Below are positions 1 to 7,518 of a stretch of 33,080 nt of DNA, piece by piece (the first letter of the stretch is position 1; each line of letters begins with the position of its first letter). A program made the position numbers and the translations under genes. The notes under the pieces were generated by a model, which was not told where the DNA came from, made no database searches, and saw only the letters and a program-made list of their open reading frames with translations. The stretch comes from Bordetella parapertussis. GTDB lineage: Bacteria > Pseudomonadota > Gammaproteobacteria > Burkholderiales > Burkholderiaceae_C. The stretch spans positions 1 through 33,080 of the forward strand of contig CAMCTC010000046.1 of assembly GCA_945878355.1 (NCBI GenBank), in the 5' to 3' direction.

Positions 1-2556
1 CAGCGACAGCATCACCGTCTTCGCGCCGGCTTGCTCGAGGTCTTGCGCCACCGGGGCGATCAGCAGCTGGTAGAGCGCTTGCGCGGCGGGCAGCGGGTCG
101 GATTTCGGGTCGCGCAGCAATCGCCTGTACTCGGCAATCTGGCGGTTCAACGCCTTGGCGCCGACCGGGCTGCTGCGAGCGAGCTGCACGCCCGGGCTGG
201 TCAGCAGCAGGTTGACCTTGTCGTCGGTCAGGTAGATCTGCAGCAGCACCGCGCCGTCGCCCAGGCCCCGCAGCAGGCCTCGCAGCTCGCCCAAGGCCTT
301 GACGCTGGACTCGGCCAGCTCGACCTCGCGCGCCAGACCCTTGCGGGCGAAGTCCTCGCGCATGTGGCTCAGAAAGTCAGCGAAGGCCGACTGCGCCACG
401 GCCAAGTCGGCGGCCAGGGCCTGCTGGCGCTGCTTTTGCTCTGCGTTCAGGCCTTTGGCCGCCTGCTTTTTCAGCGTCAGTTCCTCGACACCCAGCGCGG
501 CCAGTTGGCCGGCGATCTTGCGGTAGCGCGCGGTCCAGTCCTGCTCGGCCGGGGTGTAGCCGATGCGGGTGCGCCTCGGGTCGGCGCTCGGGCTGCGCCG
601 GATGAAGTCGAACTGCTCGTCCTCCTTGAGCATGTCCAGCACCATCTGCGCCTCGGGCAGCCGGCCTTGCTCGGTCAGTGCTGCGGCCAGGTCCTGGTAG
701 GCATAAGAGACCGAAGCGGTGTAGCTCTGCAACTCGGCGCTGCCCATGCGGGCCGCCTGCTCACGCATAGCCTGGTAGGCATTGACCGTCTGCTTGAGCA
801 TCGCGATCGCCAGGGCTTGGTCGCCCAGGCCCTGGTGCGAGTAGGCGAGGCCGCTCAGGATCTTTGCGGTGGTCGGGTGGTCGGGGCCGAAAGCCCTCAG
901 GTAGGCCATGAAAGCCCGCTGCTGCAAGGGCCGGGCTTCCTCATACCGACCCAGCAGGCGGTAGGTCGAGCCCAGATTGTTCACGATCACATAGGTATCG
1001 GGGTGTTCTGGACCCAGCGCCTTTTCTCGGATGGCCAGGGCCCTGATCAGGTAGGGCAAGGCCTGATCGAACTGCGCCAGGTTGAAATGGCTATTGGCCA
1101 CGTTGTTCAGGACGCCCGCCGTCAACGAGTGCTCGGGGCCCAGTGCTTTCTCGCGGATAGCTAGGGCACGCAGGCGCAGCGCCAGCGTCTTGTCGTGCTG
1201 GCCCAGCCCCTCGTAGTTGGTGGCCAGGTTGGCCAGGCTGTAGGCTGTTTCGGGGTGTTCGGGGCCGTAGACCTTTTCGTTGATCACCAGCGCTTTTTCT
1301 CGGGCCTGAACGGCCAGATCGTGCTGGCCCAGCCTGGTGTAGATGAAGCCCAGGTTGTTCAGCGCCTGCGACGTGACGGGGTGCTCCGGGCCGAGTACCT
1401 TCTCGTCGATTGCCAGCGCCCGCAACTGCAGCGGCAGCGCGGTCTCGTACTGTCCGATCCGGGTGTAGATCATCGCGACGTCGATCATCGTGCTGGCGGT
1501 GTTGGGATGGTCCGGACCCTGGGCCTTGCTGCGGATCGCCAGCGCGCGCTGTTGCAGCGGCAAGGCCTTGTCGAGCTGGCCCATCGCCTTGTGGGTCTGT
1601 CCCAGATCCGACAACACGGTGGCAGTGTCGGGATGGTCAGGTCCGATGTGTTGCTCGGCCATCGGCAGCGCCCGGAGCTGCAGCGCTAGCGCCTGCGCAT
1701 ACTGGCCCATCAGGTTGTGGACCACGCCCAGCTGATTCAGGCTGAGGGCCAGATCGGCATGCGACGGCCCTTGGCTCGCTTCACGGATCGCCACGGCGCG
1801 CTGAGAATTCTCCAATGCGGGGCGGTATTGCGCCAGCTCGAGCTGGGCCGACACCAGGCCCTCCAGCGCCGTCGCTGTAGCTGGATGTTCGCGGCCGAAC
1901 GATTTCTCAGACGATGCCAGCGCCAGCCGGCTCAGCGCCAGCGCCTGGTCGTATTGGCCCAGTTTGACCCGGACCGCGCTGAGCTGGCCCAGCAGGACCG
2001 CTGTCGCCGGACGATCGGTGCCCGGGACTTCTTTGTCGACGTCGAGCGCCCGTTGCAGATGTTGCAAGGCCAGCCCGTAGCGGGCCATCGCGGAGTGGCT
2101 GAGCCCGAGCAGTCGCAGGCTGTCGGCCAAGCCCGCAGGGTCTGGATCGGGCAAGCTCTCGCGGATCGCCAGCGCGCGCTGCAGTGACGCCAGCGCCAAA
2201 TCGTGCTGGCCCAGCTGGGCTTGGGCCCGCGCCAGCAGCATCAGCGCCTGTGCGGTCGGCGATCCGCTGGCGCCATGCTCGCGCTCGGCCAGTGCCAACG
2301 CGTCCCGTCCCAGAGTCTGGGCCCGCTGCCAATCGCCGCCGTCCAAAGAGGTTCGGCCTGCGCGAAGCATCTCGGGCAGGTCGGGCGCTGCAGGCGCTTG
2401 GGCGTTGGCGATGCCGATACAGATCGCAGCGATGGTGGATGCCATCAGCGCGACGCCGGGACAGCTGGTGCGCCAGGGTATTCCCTTGTCGGCGCGGCGC
2501 GGTCTATCACTGCCCTGACTTTTTGTGGCGGCCGGCGTCTCTGGGGTGTCGCTCAT
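1..2556 (-). CDS. TPR-CHAT domain protein, C-terminus outside the window
   Basis: The minus-strand frame is open from the ATG at 2556 to the window edge (852 codons, no stop), so the C-terminus is missing. The N-terminus has a basic stretch, then a hydrophobic segment (about residues 34-53, ending IGIANAQA) that looks like a signal peptide or anchor. From about residue 180 to 600 there is an exact 126-bp (42-residue) periodicity. Each unit carries a motif like HPNTASTMIDVAMIY followed by GQYETALPLQ, which is the kinesin-light-chain type of TPR; about ten units are visible. Near the window edge, LYQLLIAPVAQDLEQAG is the typical start of a CHAT domain, a caspase-like clan CD peptidase fold. The catalytic His and Cys would lie beyond the window, so activity cannot be judged. 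The gene is divergent from the receiver gene at 2644, which points to a shared control region. TPR-CHAT proteins are known as regulated proteases or adaptors; the role here is inferred. Confidence 0.85.
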   Translation of the reverse strand, partial: MSDTPETPAATKSQGSDRPRRADKGIPWRTSCPGVALMASTIAAICIGIANAQAPAAPDLPEMLRAGRTSLDGGDWQRAQTLGRDALALAEREHGASGSPTAQALMLLARAQAQLGQHDLALASLQRALAIRESLPDPDPAGLADSLRLLGLSHSAMARYGLALQHLQRALDVDKEVPGTDRPATAVLLGQLSAVRVKLGQYDQALALSRLALASSEKSFGREHPATATALEGLVSAQLELAQYRPALENSQRAVAIREASQGPSHADLALSLNQLGVVHNLMGQYAQALALQLRALPMAEQHIGPDHPDTATVLSDLGQTHKAMGQLDKALPLQQRALAIRSKAQGPDHPNTASTMIDVAMIYTRIGQYETALPLQLRALAIDEKVLGPEHPVTSQALNNLGFIYTRLGQHDLAVQAREKALVINEKVYGPEHPETAYSLANLATNYEGLGQHDKTLALRLRALAIREKALGPEHSLTAGVLNNVANSHFNLAQFDQALPYLIRALAIREKALGPEHPDTYVIVNNLGSTYRLLGRYEEARPLQQRAFMAYLRAFGPDHPTTAKILSGLAYSHQGLGDQALAIAMLKQTVNAYQAMREQAARMGSAELQSYTASVSYAYQDLAAALTEQGRLPEAQMVLDMLKEDEQFDFIRRSPSADPRRTRIGYTPAEQDWTARYRKIAGQLAALGVEELTLKKQAAKGLNAEQKQRQQALAADLAVAQSAFADFLSHMREDFARKGLAREVELAESSVKALGELRGLLRGLGDGAVLLQIYLTDDKVNLLLTSPGVQLARSSPVGAKALNRQIAEYRRLLRDPKSDPLPAAQALYQLLIAPVAQDLEQAGAKTVMLSL

Positions 2557-2643
2557 CAAAACAGTTTAGATCAGTGAAAATATGAAAGCAGAAATCAGTT
2601 CAAGCGCTTTGGCCGCGGAGGCGATGCAAGGCGATGCTCGGCG

Positions 2644-3123
2644 ATGGGCCGCCGCGCGATGAACAGCGCAGCGATGGCAGTCATGCGTGGCCGCACAGTG
2701 CTGGTCGTCGACGACATCGCGACCAACCGCCTGTTGTTGCAATTCATGCTGCGCGCCGAAGGCATGGTGGTCGAGTTGGCCTGCGATGGGCTGGAGGCTG
2801 TTCGGCGCGTCGAGTCCGAGGCCTTCGATCTGGTGTTGATGGACTTGTCGATGCCGGTGATGGACGGCTACCAGGCCACCCGCGCGATCCGTGACTTGAC
2901 GGCCAGGGCATCCGCCGTTGATCGCCCAGCCCTCTCGGCCTTGCCGATCATCGCGGTGACGGCCAACCAGGCACGAGGCGAGCGTGCCCGATGCCTGGCC
3001 GCCGGCATGAGCGACTACCTGACCAAGCCGATCGTTCGGCTCCATCTGCTGCTGGCCATCGCGCGTGCGCTGGACAACAGCCCGCAAAGCTTGGGCGATC
3101 TTGCGCGAGGCGGTCATGCGTGA
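2644..3123 (+). CDS. Stand-alone response-regulator receiver domain protein
   Basis: This 159-residue protein is a single CheY-like receiver domain. It shows the acidic pair D23-D24 (TVLVVDD), the phospho-acceptor D67 in VLMDLSMPVMDG, the switch Thr T106 (PIIAVTAN) and the conserved K128 in YLTKP. No DNA-binding or enzymatic output domain follows, so it probably acts through a partner protein. It resembles the receiver modules of hybrid histidine kinases. In-frame ATGs also occur at 2659, 2674 and 2683. The true start is uncertain because no strong ribosome site is visible, and the domain itself would be complete even from 2683. Its 3' end overlaps the SUMF1-domain gene by 8 bases, so the two are probably translationally coupled. 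No histidine kinase is visible in the window. Confidence 0.85.
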   Translation: MGRRAMNSAAMAVMRGRTVLVVDDIATNRLLLQFMLRAEGMVVELACDGLEAVRRVESEAFDLVLMDLSMPVMDGYQATRAIRDLTARASAVDRPALSALPIIAVTANQARGERARCLAAGMSDYLTKPIVRLHLLLAIARALDNSPQSLGDLARGGHA

Positions 3124-4297
3124 AGCGCTCAACCTGGTGGAGGGCTGGGCGCAGCAGGTGGATGTGGAACTCATCTGGATTGCACTCCTCATCCAGGCGG
3201 AGGTCTTCGGCTGTTTCTGTGGCTGGATGGCCAAAAAGAAGAACCGGAGTCATCGGACCTGGTTTGCGCTCGGCTTCTTCTTCAGCATCGTGGCGGCCTT
3301 TGCGCTGATCGCCATGCCGAAGGTCGAGCGACCCTCTATTGCGGCTCTCGACGAGGGCGCACGCTGGCGTGACGCGCTTGCGCCACAAAACCACTTCGAC
3401 GGTCAACCAGACATCGCGAAGCCGCCTTATCAACTGTTCCTGGCCCGGCGCTTTGGCATCAGCAAGCACGCGACCTTGGACAAGTTCGTGATCGGCCGCG
3501 ATGTTTTCGATGACTTGCATGCCGCGCTGGCCGTCGCCAATGAACGCTATGAGCAACAGTTGGCCGAGTCGGCGGCGCGGCAGCTGGCATGGTCGTCAAC
3601 TGGTGAGATCGTCAACGACGGTCCAGATTGCCCCGACATGGTGTTGATTCCTGCTGGACGGTTTGTGATGGGTTCTGGCGCTGGCGGAGAGTTCTATGAA
3701 ACACCCACCCATCAGGTCACCTTGGCGGCATTTCTTCTCGGTCGAACTGCGATCACCCGCGGGCAGTGGCAGGCGGTGATGGGCAGCAGCCCTAGAGATT
3801 TAAAAGTTGGCGGCATGGACTTGCCGATGGCGAACGTCAGTTGGGACGATGCGCAGGAATTTGCAACACGGCTGAGCCAGAAGTCGGGCAAGACCTACCG
3901 CTTGCCCAGTGAAGCTGAGTGGGAATATGCGGCGCGCGCTGGTAGCACCGGTCACTGGAACTTTGGTGACGATGAGTTGCAACTTGCGACCCATGCTTGG
4001 TTCAGCGAAAACAGCCGCGGCAAGGCCCACCCGGTAGGGCAGAAGGCAGCCAGCGCGATCGGTCTGTACGACATGCACGGCAATGTCTGGGAGTGGGTGC
4101 AAGACACCTGGCACGAGACCTACCAGGGGGCACCTATCGATGGATCAGCCTGGGTCCGTGGCGGCAGCGCAGAGCGAGTGCTTCGCGGGGGCTCCGCGAA
4201 GGACTATCCCAGGGTGCTGTGGTCGGCCTTCCGCCACTGTGGCGCGCCTGACGACCGCAGCGACAACACTGGCATGCGTATCGCAAGAACTCTTTAG
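3116..4297 (+). CDS. Membrane-anchored SUMF1/FGE-fold protein
   Basis: The chosen start is the ATG at 3116, overlapping the end of the receiver gene, and gives 393 residues. The N-terminus has two hydrophobic segments (about residues 17-38 and 48-67) separated by a basic loop, then a linker. A formylglycine-generating-enzyme-like (SUMF1) domain follows from about residue 174 to the end. Diagnostic motifs are DMVLIPAGRFVMGS, the middle YRLPSEAEWEYAARAG, GLYDMHGNVWEWVQD, RVLRGGS and the terminal DNTGMRIA. The paired catalytic cysteines of true sulfatase-activating enzymes are not evident near the C-terminus (only a single Cys in FRHCGAP). A binding or non-canonical role is therefore more likely than sulfatase activation, and no sulfatase is nearby. 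SUMF1 domains often accompany caspase-like proteins in bacterial signalling or conflict loci, and here a CHAT protein is divergently encoded next door. Confidence 0.85.
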   Translation: MREALNLVEGWAQQVDVELIWIALLIQAEVFGCFCGWMAKKKNRSHRTWFALGFFFSIVAAFALIAMPKVERPSIAALDEGARWRDALAPQNHFDGQPDIAKPPYQLFLARRFGISKHATLDKFVIGRDVFDDLHAALAVANERYEQQLAESAARQLAWSSTGEIVNDGPDCPDMVLIPAGRFVMGSGAGGEFYETPTHQVTLAAFLLGRTAITRGQWQAVMGSSPRDLKVGGMDLPMANVSWDDAQEFATRLSQKSGKTYRLPSEAEWEYAARAGSTGHWNFGDDELQLATHAWFSENSRGKAHPVGQKAASAIGLYDMHGNVWEWVQDTWHETYQGAPIDGSAWVRGGSAERVLRGGSAKDYPRVLWSAFRHCGAPDDRSDNTGMRIARTL

Positions 4298-4395
4298 GCG
4301 TTATCAATATTGTTATTTGTTAGAAGAATATTCAGCGAAGCTTATTGGGCCTGGCTAGAGGTATTTTGGAAAGCGACAGGAAATAGGGGCAAGCG

Positions 4396-4776
4396 GTGAG
4401 CAAAAGAGATCGGGCTTTGGTTATATTGAGGCATTGGGTAGAAAGTTTTCGCGATTGCGGAGTTTGCCCTGTGCCTATTCGTATCATTTCTAATGGATAC
4501 GCGAATAATGATAATTGCAGCGAAGACGAAAATTTACCATCCTACGCGGTATTTGTAGGCGTGGCCTCGCTTGGGAGGCAATCTTTGGCGCCTGGCTCAA
4601 CGCATGGCCATATGATTGATCAACCAATTGATGAGGTATGTTTCATTGTTTGGTTGAATCTTGAAACGAATGAGCCGGAGGAGATCCGTGAGCCGGATCT
4701 TGCTGATTTGGAAATTGAGAAATATTATCAGATGATTGTTGATATAGAGAGCGCGAATAAGAATGAAAAAATTTAA
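4396..4776 (+). CDS. Hypothetical protein, AT-rich orphan gene
   Basis: This 126-residue protein starts at a GTG preceded by AGGGG about seven bases upstream, a good ribosome site. No family was recognised. It is acidic overall, especially in the C-terminal third (NLETNEPEEIREPDLADLEI), with no signal peptide or membrane segment, so it is probably cytoplasmic. Its codon and base use is clearly more AT-rich than the flanking genes. The 98-base gap before it, after the SUMF1-domain gene, is also AT-rich, which suggests acquisition from a different genetic background. Such small acidic orphans are often immunity or cassette-type proteins, but nothing here proves that. Reading frame and ribosome site support a real gene. 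Confidence 0.6.
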   Translation: MSKRDRALVILRHWVESFRDCGVCPVPIRIISNGYANNDNCSEDENLPSYAVFVGVASLGRQSLAPGSTHGHMIDQPIDEVCFIVWLNLETNEPEEIREPDLADLEIEKYYQMIVDIESANKNEKI

Positions 4777-4787
4777 CCATCGTGCAT

Positions 4788-5276
4788 ATGAAGAGCGTCT
4801 CCATGCCTGCGGCTTTGCAAGACCTCGGCGCTGAAACCGAAGATATTTCCCGGGTGCCAGCCCCGGCAGCTGTGGCGGCGCTCATGGCGTTGGCGCGGCG
4901 CAGTGTTGCGATGCGCCACTGGGAGCGCGAGCATCTGCCGATCCACGCCTCGCAGCTTGGTTTCGAGTTGTTCATGACGCTGCCGCAGCTTTTCACAGCG
5001 GGTTTTCGAGACCGTACGAGCCTGCTCAAGCAGCTCTACCTGATGTTGCCGTACAGCGAGAAAGGGGTCCGGCTGCATTTGCGCCGGCTGGAGATCACGT
5101 GCTGGATCACTGTCGACAAGACCGGCAGCGACACGCGTTCAGCGCAGGTCGAACTCAGTCAGGGTTATTGGCAACTGCTGGGCGTGTACGCCGCGCACTG
5201 CCAGTTGATCGGCGGGTCGGTAGAGGGGGTGCCGGGGGTAGAGGCTTCTTGGGCTGCGCCGCGCGAGCCTGTCTGA
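4788..5276 (+). CDS. Small putative winged-helix protein of unknown function
   Basis: The ATG at 4788 gives 162 residues; a GTG at 4782 and an ATG at 4803 are alternatives, and none has a clear ribosome site. The central part (SLLKQLYLMLPYSEKGVRLHLRRLEITCWITVDKTG, positions about 5018-5125) reads like a helix-turn-helix plus wing of the MarR/PadR kind: helices, a recognition-like helix ending HLRRLE, then a beta hairpin carrying the polar end of the wing. This is pattern recognition only. The gene is GC-rich like the chromosome, unlike the AT-rich gene just upstream. It converges on the ParA-like gene at 5366 with about 90 bases between stops. No membrane segment or signal peptide is visible. 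Confidence 0.55.
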   Translation: MKSVSMPAALQDLGAETEDISRVPAPAAVAALMALARRSVAMRHWEREHLPIHASQLGFELFMTLPQLFTAGFRDRTSLLKQLYLMLPYSEKGVRLHLRRLEITCWITVDKTGSDTRSAQVELSQGYWQLLGVYAAHCQLIGGSVEGVPGVEASWAAPREPV

Positions 5277-5365
5277 CATTTCTTCATGAAACCGGCCCAG
5301 GCCGTAGCGTCGACAGTGGGCAGTTCTGCAGCACAAAAGCCGCTGTGGCAGCAGGCCTCAGCCTT

Positions 5366-6094
5366 TCAAACCGCGACCTTGTCGATCTCGCCCATTGCAT
5401 GCACCAGCCACATTTTCAGCCGCTGACGCTCCATCAAACCCAGGCCTGGACCGTCTTTGCCGACCTGATGACGCGCGGCCCAGAAGCTGGCGTTCGCAGC
5501 ATCGATCTTTTGCACCACCGGATCGTGCAAGTGCTTGAGGGTGATGACATGGGCGCCCAGCGCCAGCGCGCGCTCTTGCGCGCCTGATGCATCGAGCATC
5601 TGAAAGTCGTCGCCACGCAACTGGTTGCGCACCAGCACATAGCGCAGCCTGGGGCCGAACTGATCGAGCAACCTTGTCAGCAGGTCCACCGAGTCGCGTC
5701 CGGTGTCCATCACATGCCAGTAGTACAGGCTCAGGCCGCTGACGTCGGCCAGGTCGAGAACGCCTGATTCGTCCATCCACTTGACCAGCGGGGCCTGGGT
5801 CTGTGCGGCCAGGTCCACCAGCACACGGCGGCCGGGATGCTCGGCCGCGCTTTCGACGATCGCGTCCATCGCCTCGTAGCGGTCTGCCAGCACCGCTGAC
5901 GCGTAGCCTGCGTAATACCTCAGCAGCGCACCGTGCGATCGGTCGGTGTCGAAACCGACGAAAGCCATCTCGTGGTCGATGAAATACTGCGCCAGCAAGC
6001 GCGCAACCATCGACTTGCCGACGCCGCCTTTCTCGCCACCAATCAGGTGGATCTTGGATTGGGTCACGGTCTCGAGGATGGGTGGCTGGGTCAT
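5366..6094 (-). CDS. ParA/MinD-type P-loop ATPase
   Basis: The ATG at 6094 gives 242 residues; a TTG twelve bases upstream is an alternative. Residues 15-30 contain a deviant Walker A box, IGGEKGGVGKSMVAR, with the signature lysine of the ParA/MinD/SIMIBI group. The usual switch region follows (FVGFDTDRSHGALLRYY), then RVLVDLAAQTQAPL for Walker B. The C-terminal part (VLVRNQLRGDDF) matches the base-recognition strand of this fold. No ParB-like partner lies beside it, so plasmid-type partitioning is not indicated. Such solitary ATPases occur on betaproteobacterial chromosomes and mobilisation regions with unknown cargo. It lies 75 bases downstream of alkB on the same strand and may be co-transcribed with it, without an obvious functional link. 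Confidence 0.8.
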   Translation of the reverse strand: MTQPPILETVTQSKIHLIGGEKGGVGKSMVARLLAQYFIDHEMAFVGFDTDRSHGALLRYYAGYASAVLADRYEAMDAIVESAAEHPGRRVLVDLAAQTQAPLVKWMDESGVLDLADVSGLSLYYWHVMDTGRDSVDLLTRLLDQFGPRLRYVLVRNQLRGDDFQMLDASGAQERALALGAHVITLKHLHDPVVQKIDAANASFWAARHQVGKDGPGLGLMERQRLKMWLVHAMGEIDKVAV

Positions 6095-6169
6095 GGGCTT
6101 GGGCAAGTGTTTGTGAGGGTTGGGCGGACCAGACGCAGGACTCGTGCCAGTCTGGCGATTCTGGCAGGC

Positions 6170-7390
6170 TCAGTCTTGTCGGCGCGCAGTGCCCGACCCA
6201 TAGCGCGCGACCAGTGCTTCGCGCCGCCGCGGGTCGATGTTGACACGGCTCAGGTCGCCGGCGATCTGGGGCAAGGCCAGCAGTCGCTGGTCCATCACCT
6301 TGAACCACAGCGGTGGCACATAGGCCAGCGGAAACATGCCGAAGTAGCCGCTGGGCAGGCGCGGCAGCTGTTGAAAATCGCGCAGGCACTGGTAGCGCCG
6401 CATCGGGTGGGCGTGGTGGTCTGAATGGCGCTGCAGGTGGAAGGTCACCAGGTTGGTCACCAGGTGGTTGGTGTTCCAGCTGTGGTGCGGCTGTGGCGCC
6501 TCGTAGCCGGTGCCGCCGTCGTGCAGCCCGGCGCCGCTGCTGCGCCGGCGCAGCAGGCCGTAATGCTCGACATAGTTGGCCGAGGTCAGCTGCCACCAGG
6601 CCACGATGTTGTGGATCGCCAGAAAAGCCAGCATCACCCAGCCGAAGGCCCACACCAGCCCGCCTTGCAGCAGCGCAGTGATGGCATACGACTGCAGCAT
6701 GGTGTTGTGCGGCCCCCAGCGCGACTGGCCGGCGGCGCGCAGCCGGTCGCCTTCGAGTTGCCAGGCGCGGTGGATGCCACCCGGCAACTCGCGCAGCGCA
6801 AAGCGGTAGATGCTCTCGCCCATGCGTGCGCTGGCGTGGTCCTCGGGCGTGGCCACCCAGCGGTGGTGGCCGCGGCCATGCTCGACCGTGAAATGGCCGT
6901 AGGCCGGCACTGCCAGCACCAGCCTGGCCAGCCACTGCTCGACCGGGTTGTTCTTGTGGCCCAGTTCATGCGCGGTGTTGAGCCCCAGCCCGGCGTCGGT
7001 GCCCGCCACATAGGCCAGCAGGACCACCGCCCACCAGGTCAGGTCCTGCGTGCCGGCCCACCAAGCGCAACCGACCAATGCGATGAAATGCAGCGGCACG
7101 GTGGCCCAGGTCAGCCAGCGGTAATAGCGGTCGGCGTCGAGCTGCGGCACCACGGCCTCGGGCGGGTTGTTCGGGTCCTCGCCGATCAGCGCGTCGAGCA
7201 GCGGCATCAAGCCGTAGCTGATCAGCAGCGGCAAGCCGAGCGCGATCTGCGCGCCGCTGGCGTGGTGGGCCCACAGGCCCAGAAACGGGATCAACGGATA
7301 GACCACCGACAGCGCCCACCAGGACCGCTTGCGATCGCGCCAGGTGGCCGCTTGGCCAGAGGGGTCGGTGAAAGTGTAAGCAGCACCCAT
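6170..7390 (-). CDS. alkB: Alkane 1-monooxygenase (AlkB)
   Basis: AlkB is an integral-membrane, non-haem di-iron hydroxylase that oxidises the terminal carbon of medium-chain n-alkanes to 1-alkanols, using electrons from rubredoxin and rubredoxin reductase. The 406-residue length is normal for the family. The histidine boxes are present: HELGHK (residues 141-146), EHGRGHH (170-176) and LQRHSDHHAHP (319-329), plus the AlkB-specific NYVEHYGL (272-279). Hydrophobic segments lie around residues 25-65, 95-130 and 235-265. The ATG at 7390 is preceded by GAGGTGA at good spacing. No rubredoxin, AlkS-type regulator or alcohol dehydrogenase is in the window, so electron-transfer partners must be encoded elsewhere. 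The downstream ParA-like ATPase follows on the same strand. Confidence 0.95.
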   Translation of the reverse strand: MGAAYTFTDPSGQAATWRDRKRSWWALSVVYPLIPFLGLWAHHASGAQIALGLPLLISYGLMPLLDALIGEDPNNPPEAVVPQLDADRYYRWLTWATVPLHFIALVGCAWWAGTQDLTWWAVVLLAYVAGTDAGLGLNTAHELGHKNNPVEQWLARLVLAVPAYGHFTVEHGRGHHRWVATPEDHASARMGESIYRFALRELPGGIHRAWQLEGDRLRAAGQSRWGPHNTMLQSYAITALLQGGLVWAFGWVMLAFLAIHNIVAWWQLTSANYVEHYGLLRRRSSGAGLHDGGTGYEAPQPHHSWNTNHLVTNLVTFHLQRHSDHHAHPMRRYQCLRDFQQLPRLPSGYFGMFPLAYVPPLWFKVMDQRLLALPQIAGDLSRVNIDPRRREALVARYGSGTARRQD

Positions 7391-7489
7391 GGTTCACCTC
7401 GATGCGCCGTGCGGCGCAGTCTGGGACAGGCCTGGCATTGCCGCGATTGTGCCTAGCGGCTCGGCTCAGGGCTGTCTTTTGGCGCTCGC

Positions 7490-7509
7490 TGGCGCACCAG
7501 GATGCGCCA
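7490..7509 (-). terminator. Hairpin just after tctA, possible weak terminator
   Basis: A perfect inverted repeat with 7-bp arms (TGGCGCA / TGCGCCA) and a 6-base loop lies 10 bases past the tctA stop, on the strand being transcribed. No T-run follows, so it would be Rho-assisted at best or a 3' end stabiliser. It may separate tctCBA transcription from alkB, whose start codon lies at 7390. Confidence 0.35.
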
Positions 7510-7518
7510 ACTTCTTGC

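Noticed and set aside
31..2187. Long open frames on the plus strand opposite the TPR-CHAT gene
   Set aside because: They are antisense to a protein with clear TPR and CHAT motifs. Long opposite frames are common in GC-rich DNA and these have no recognisable domain.
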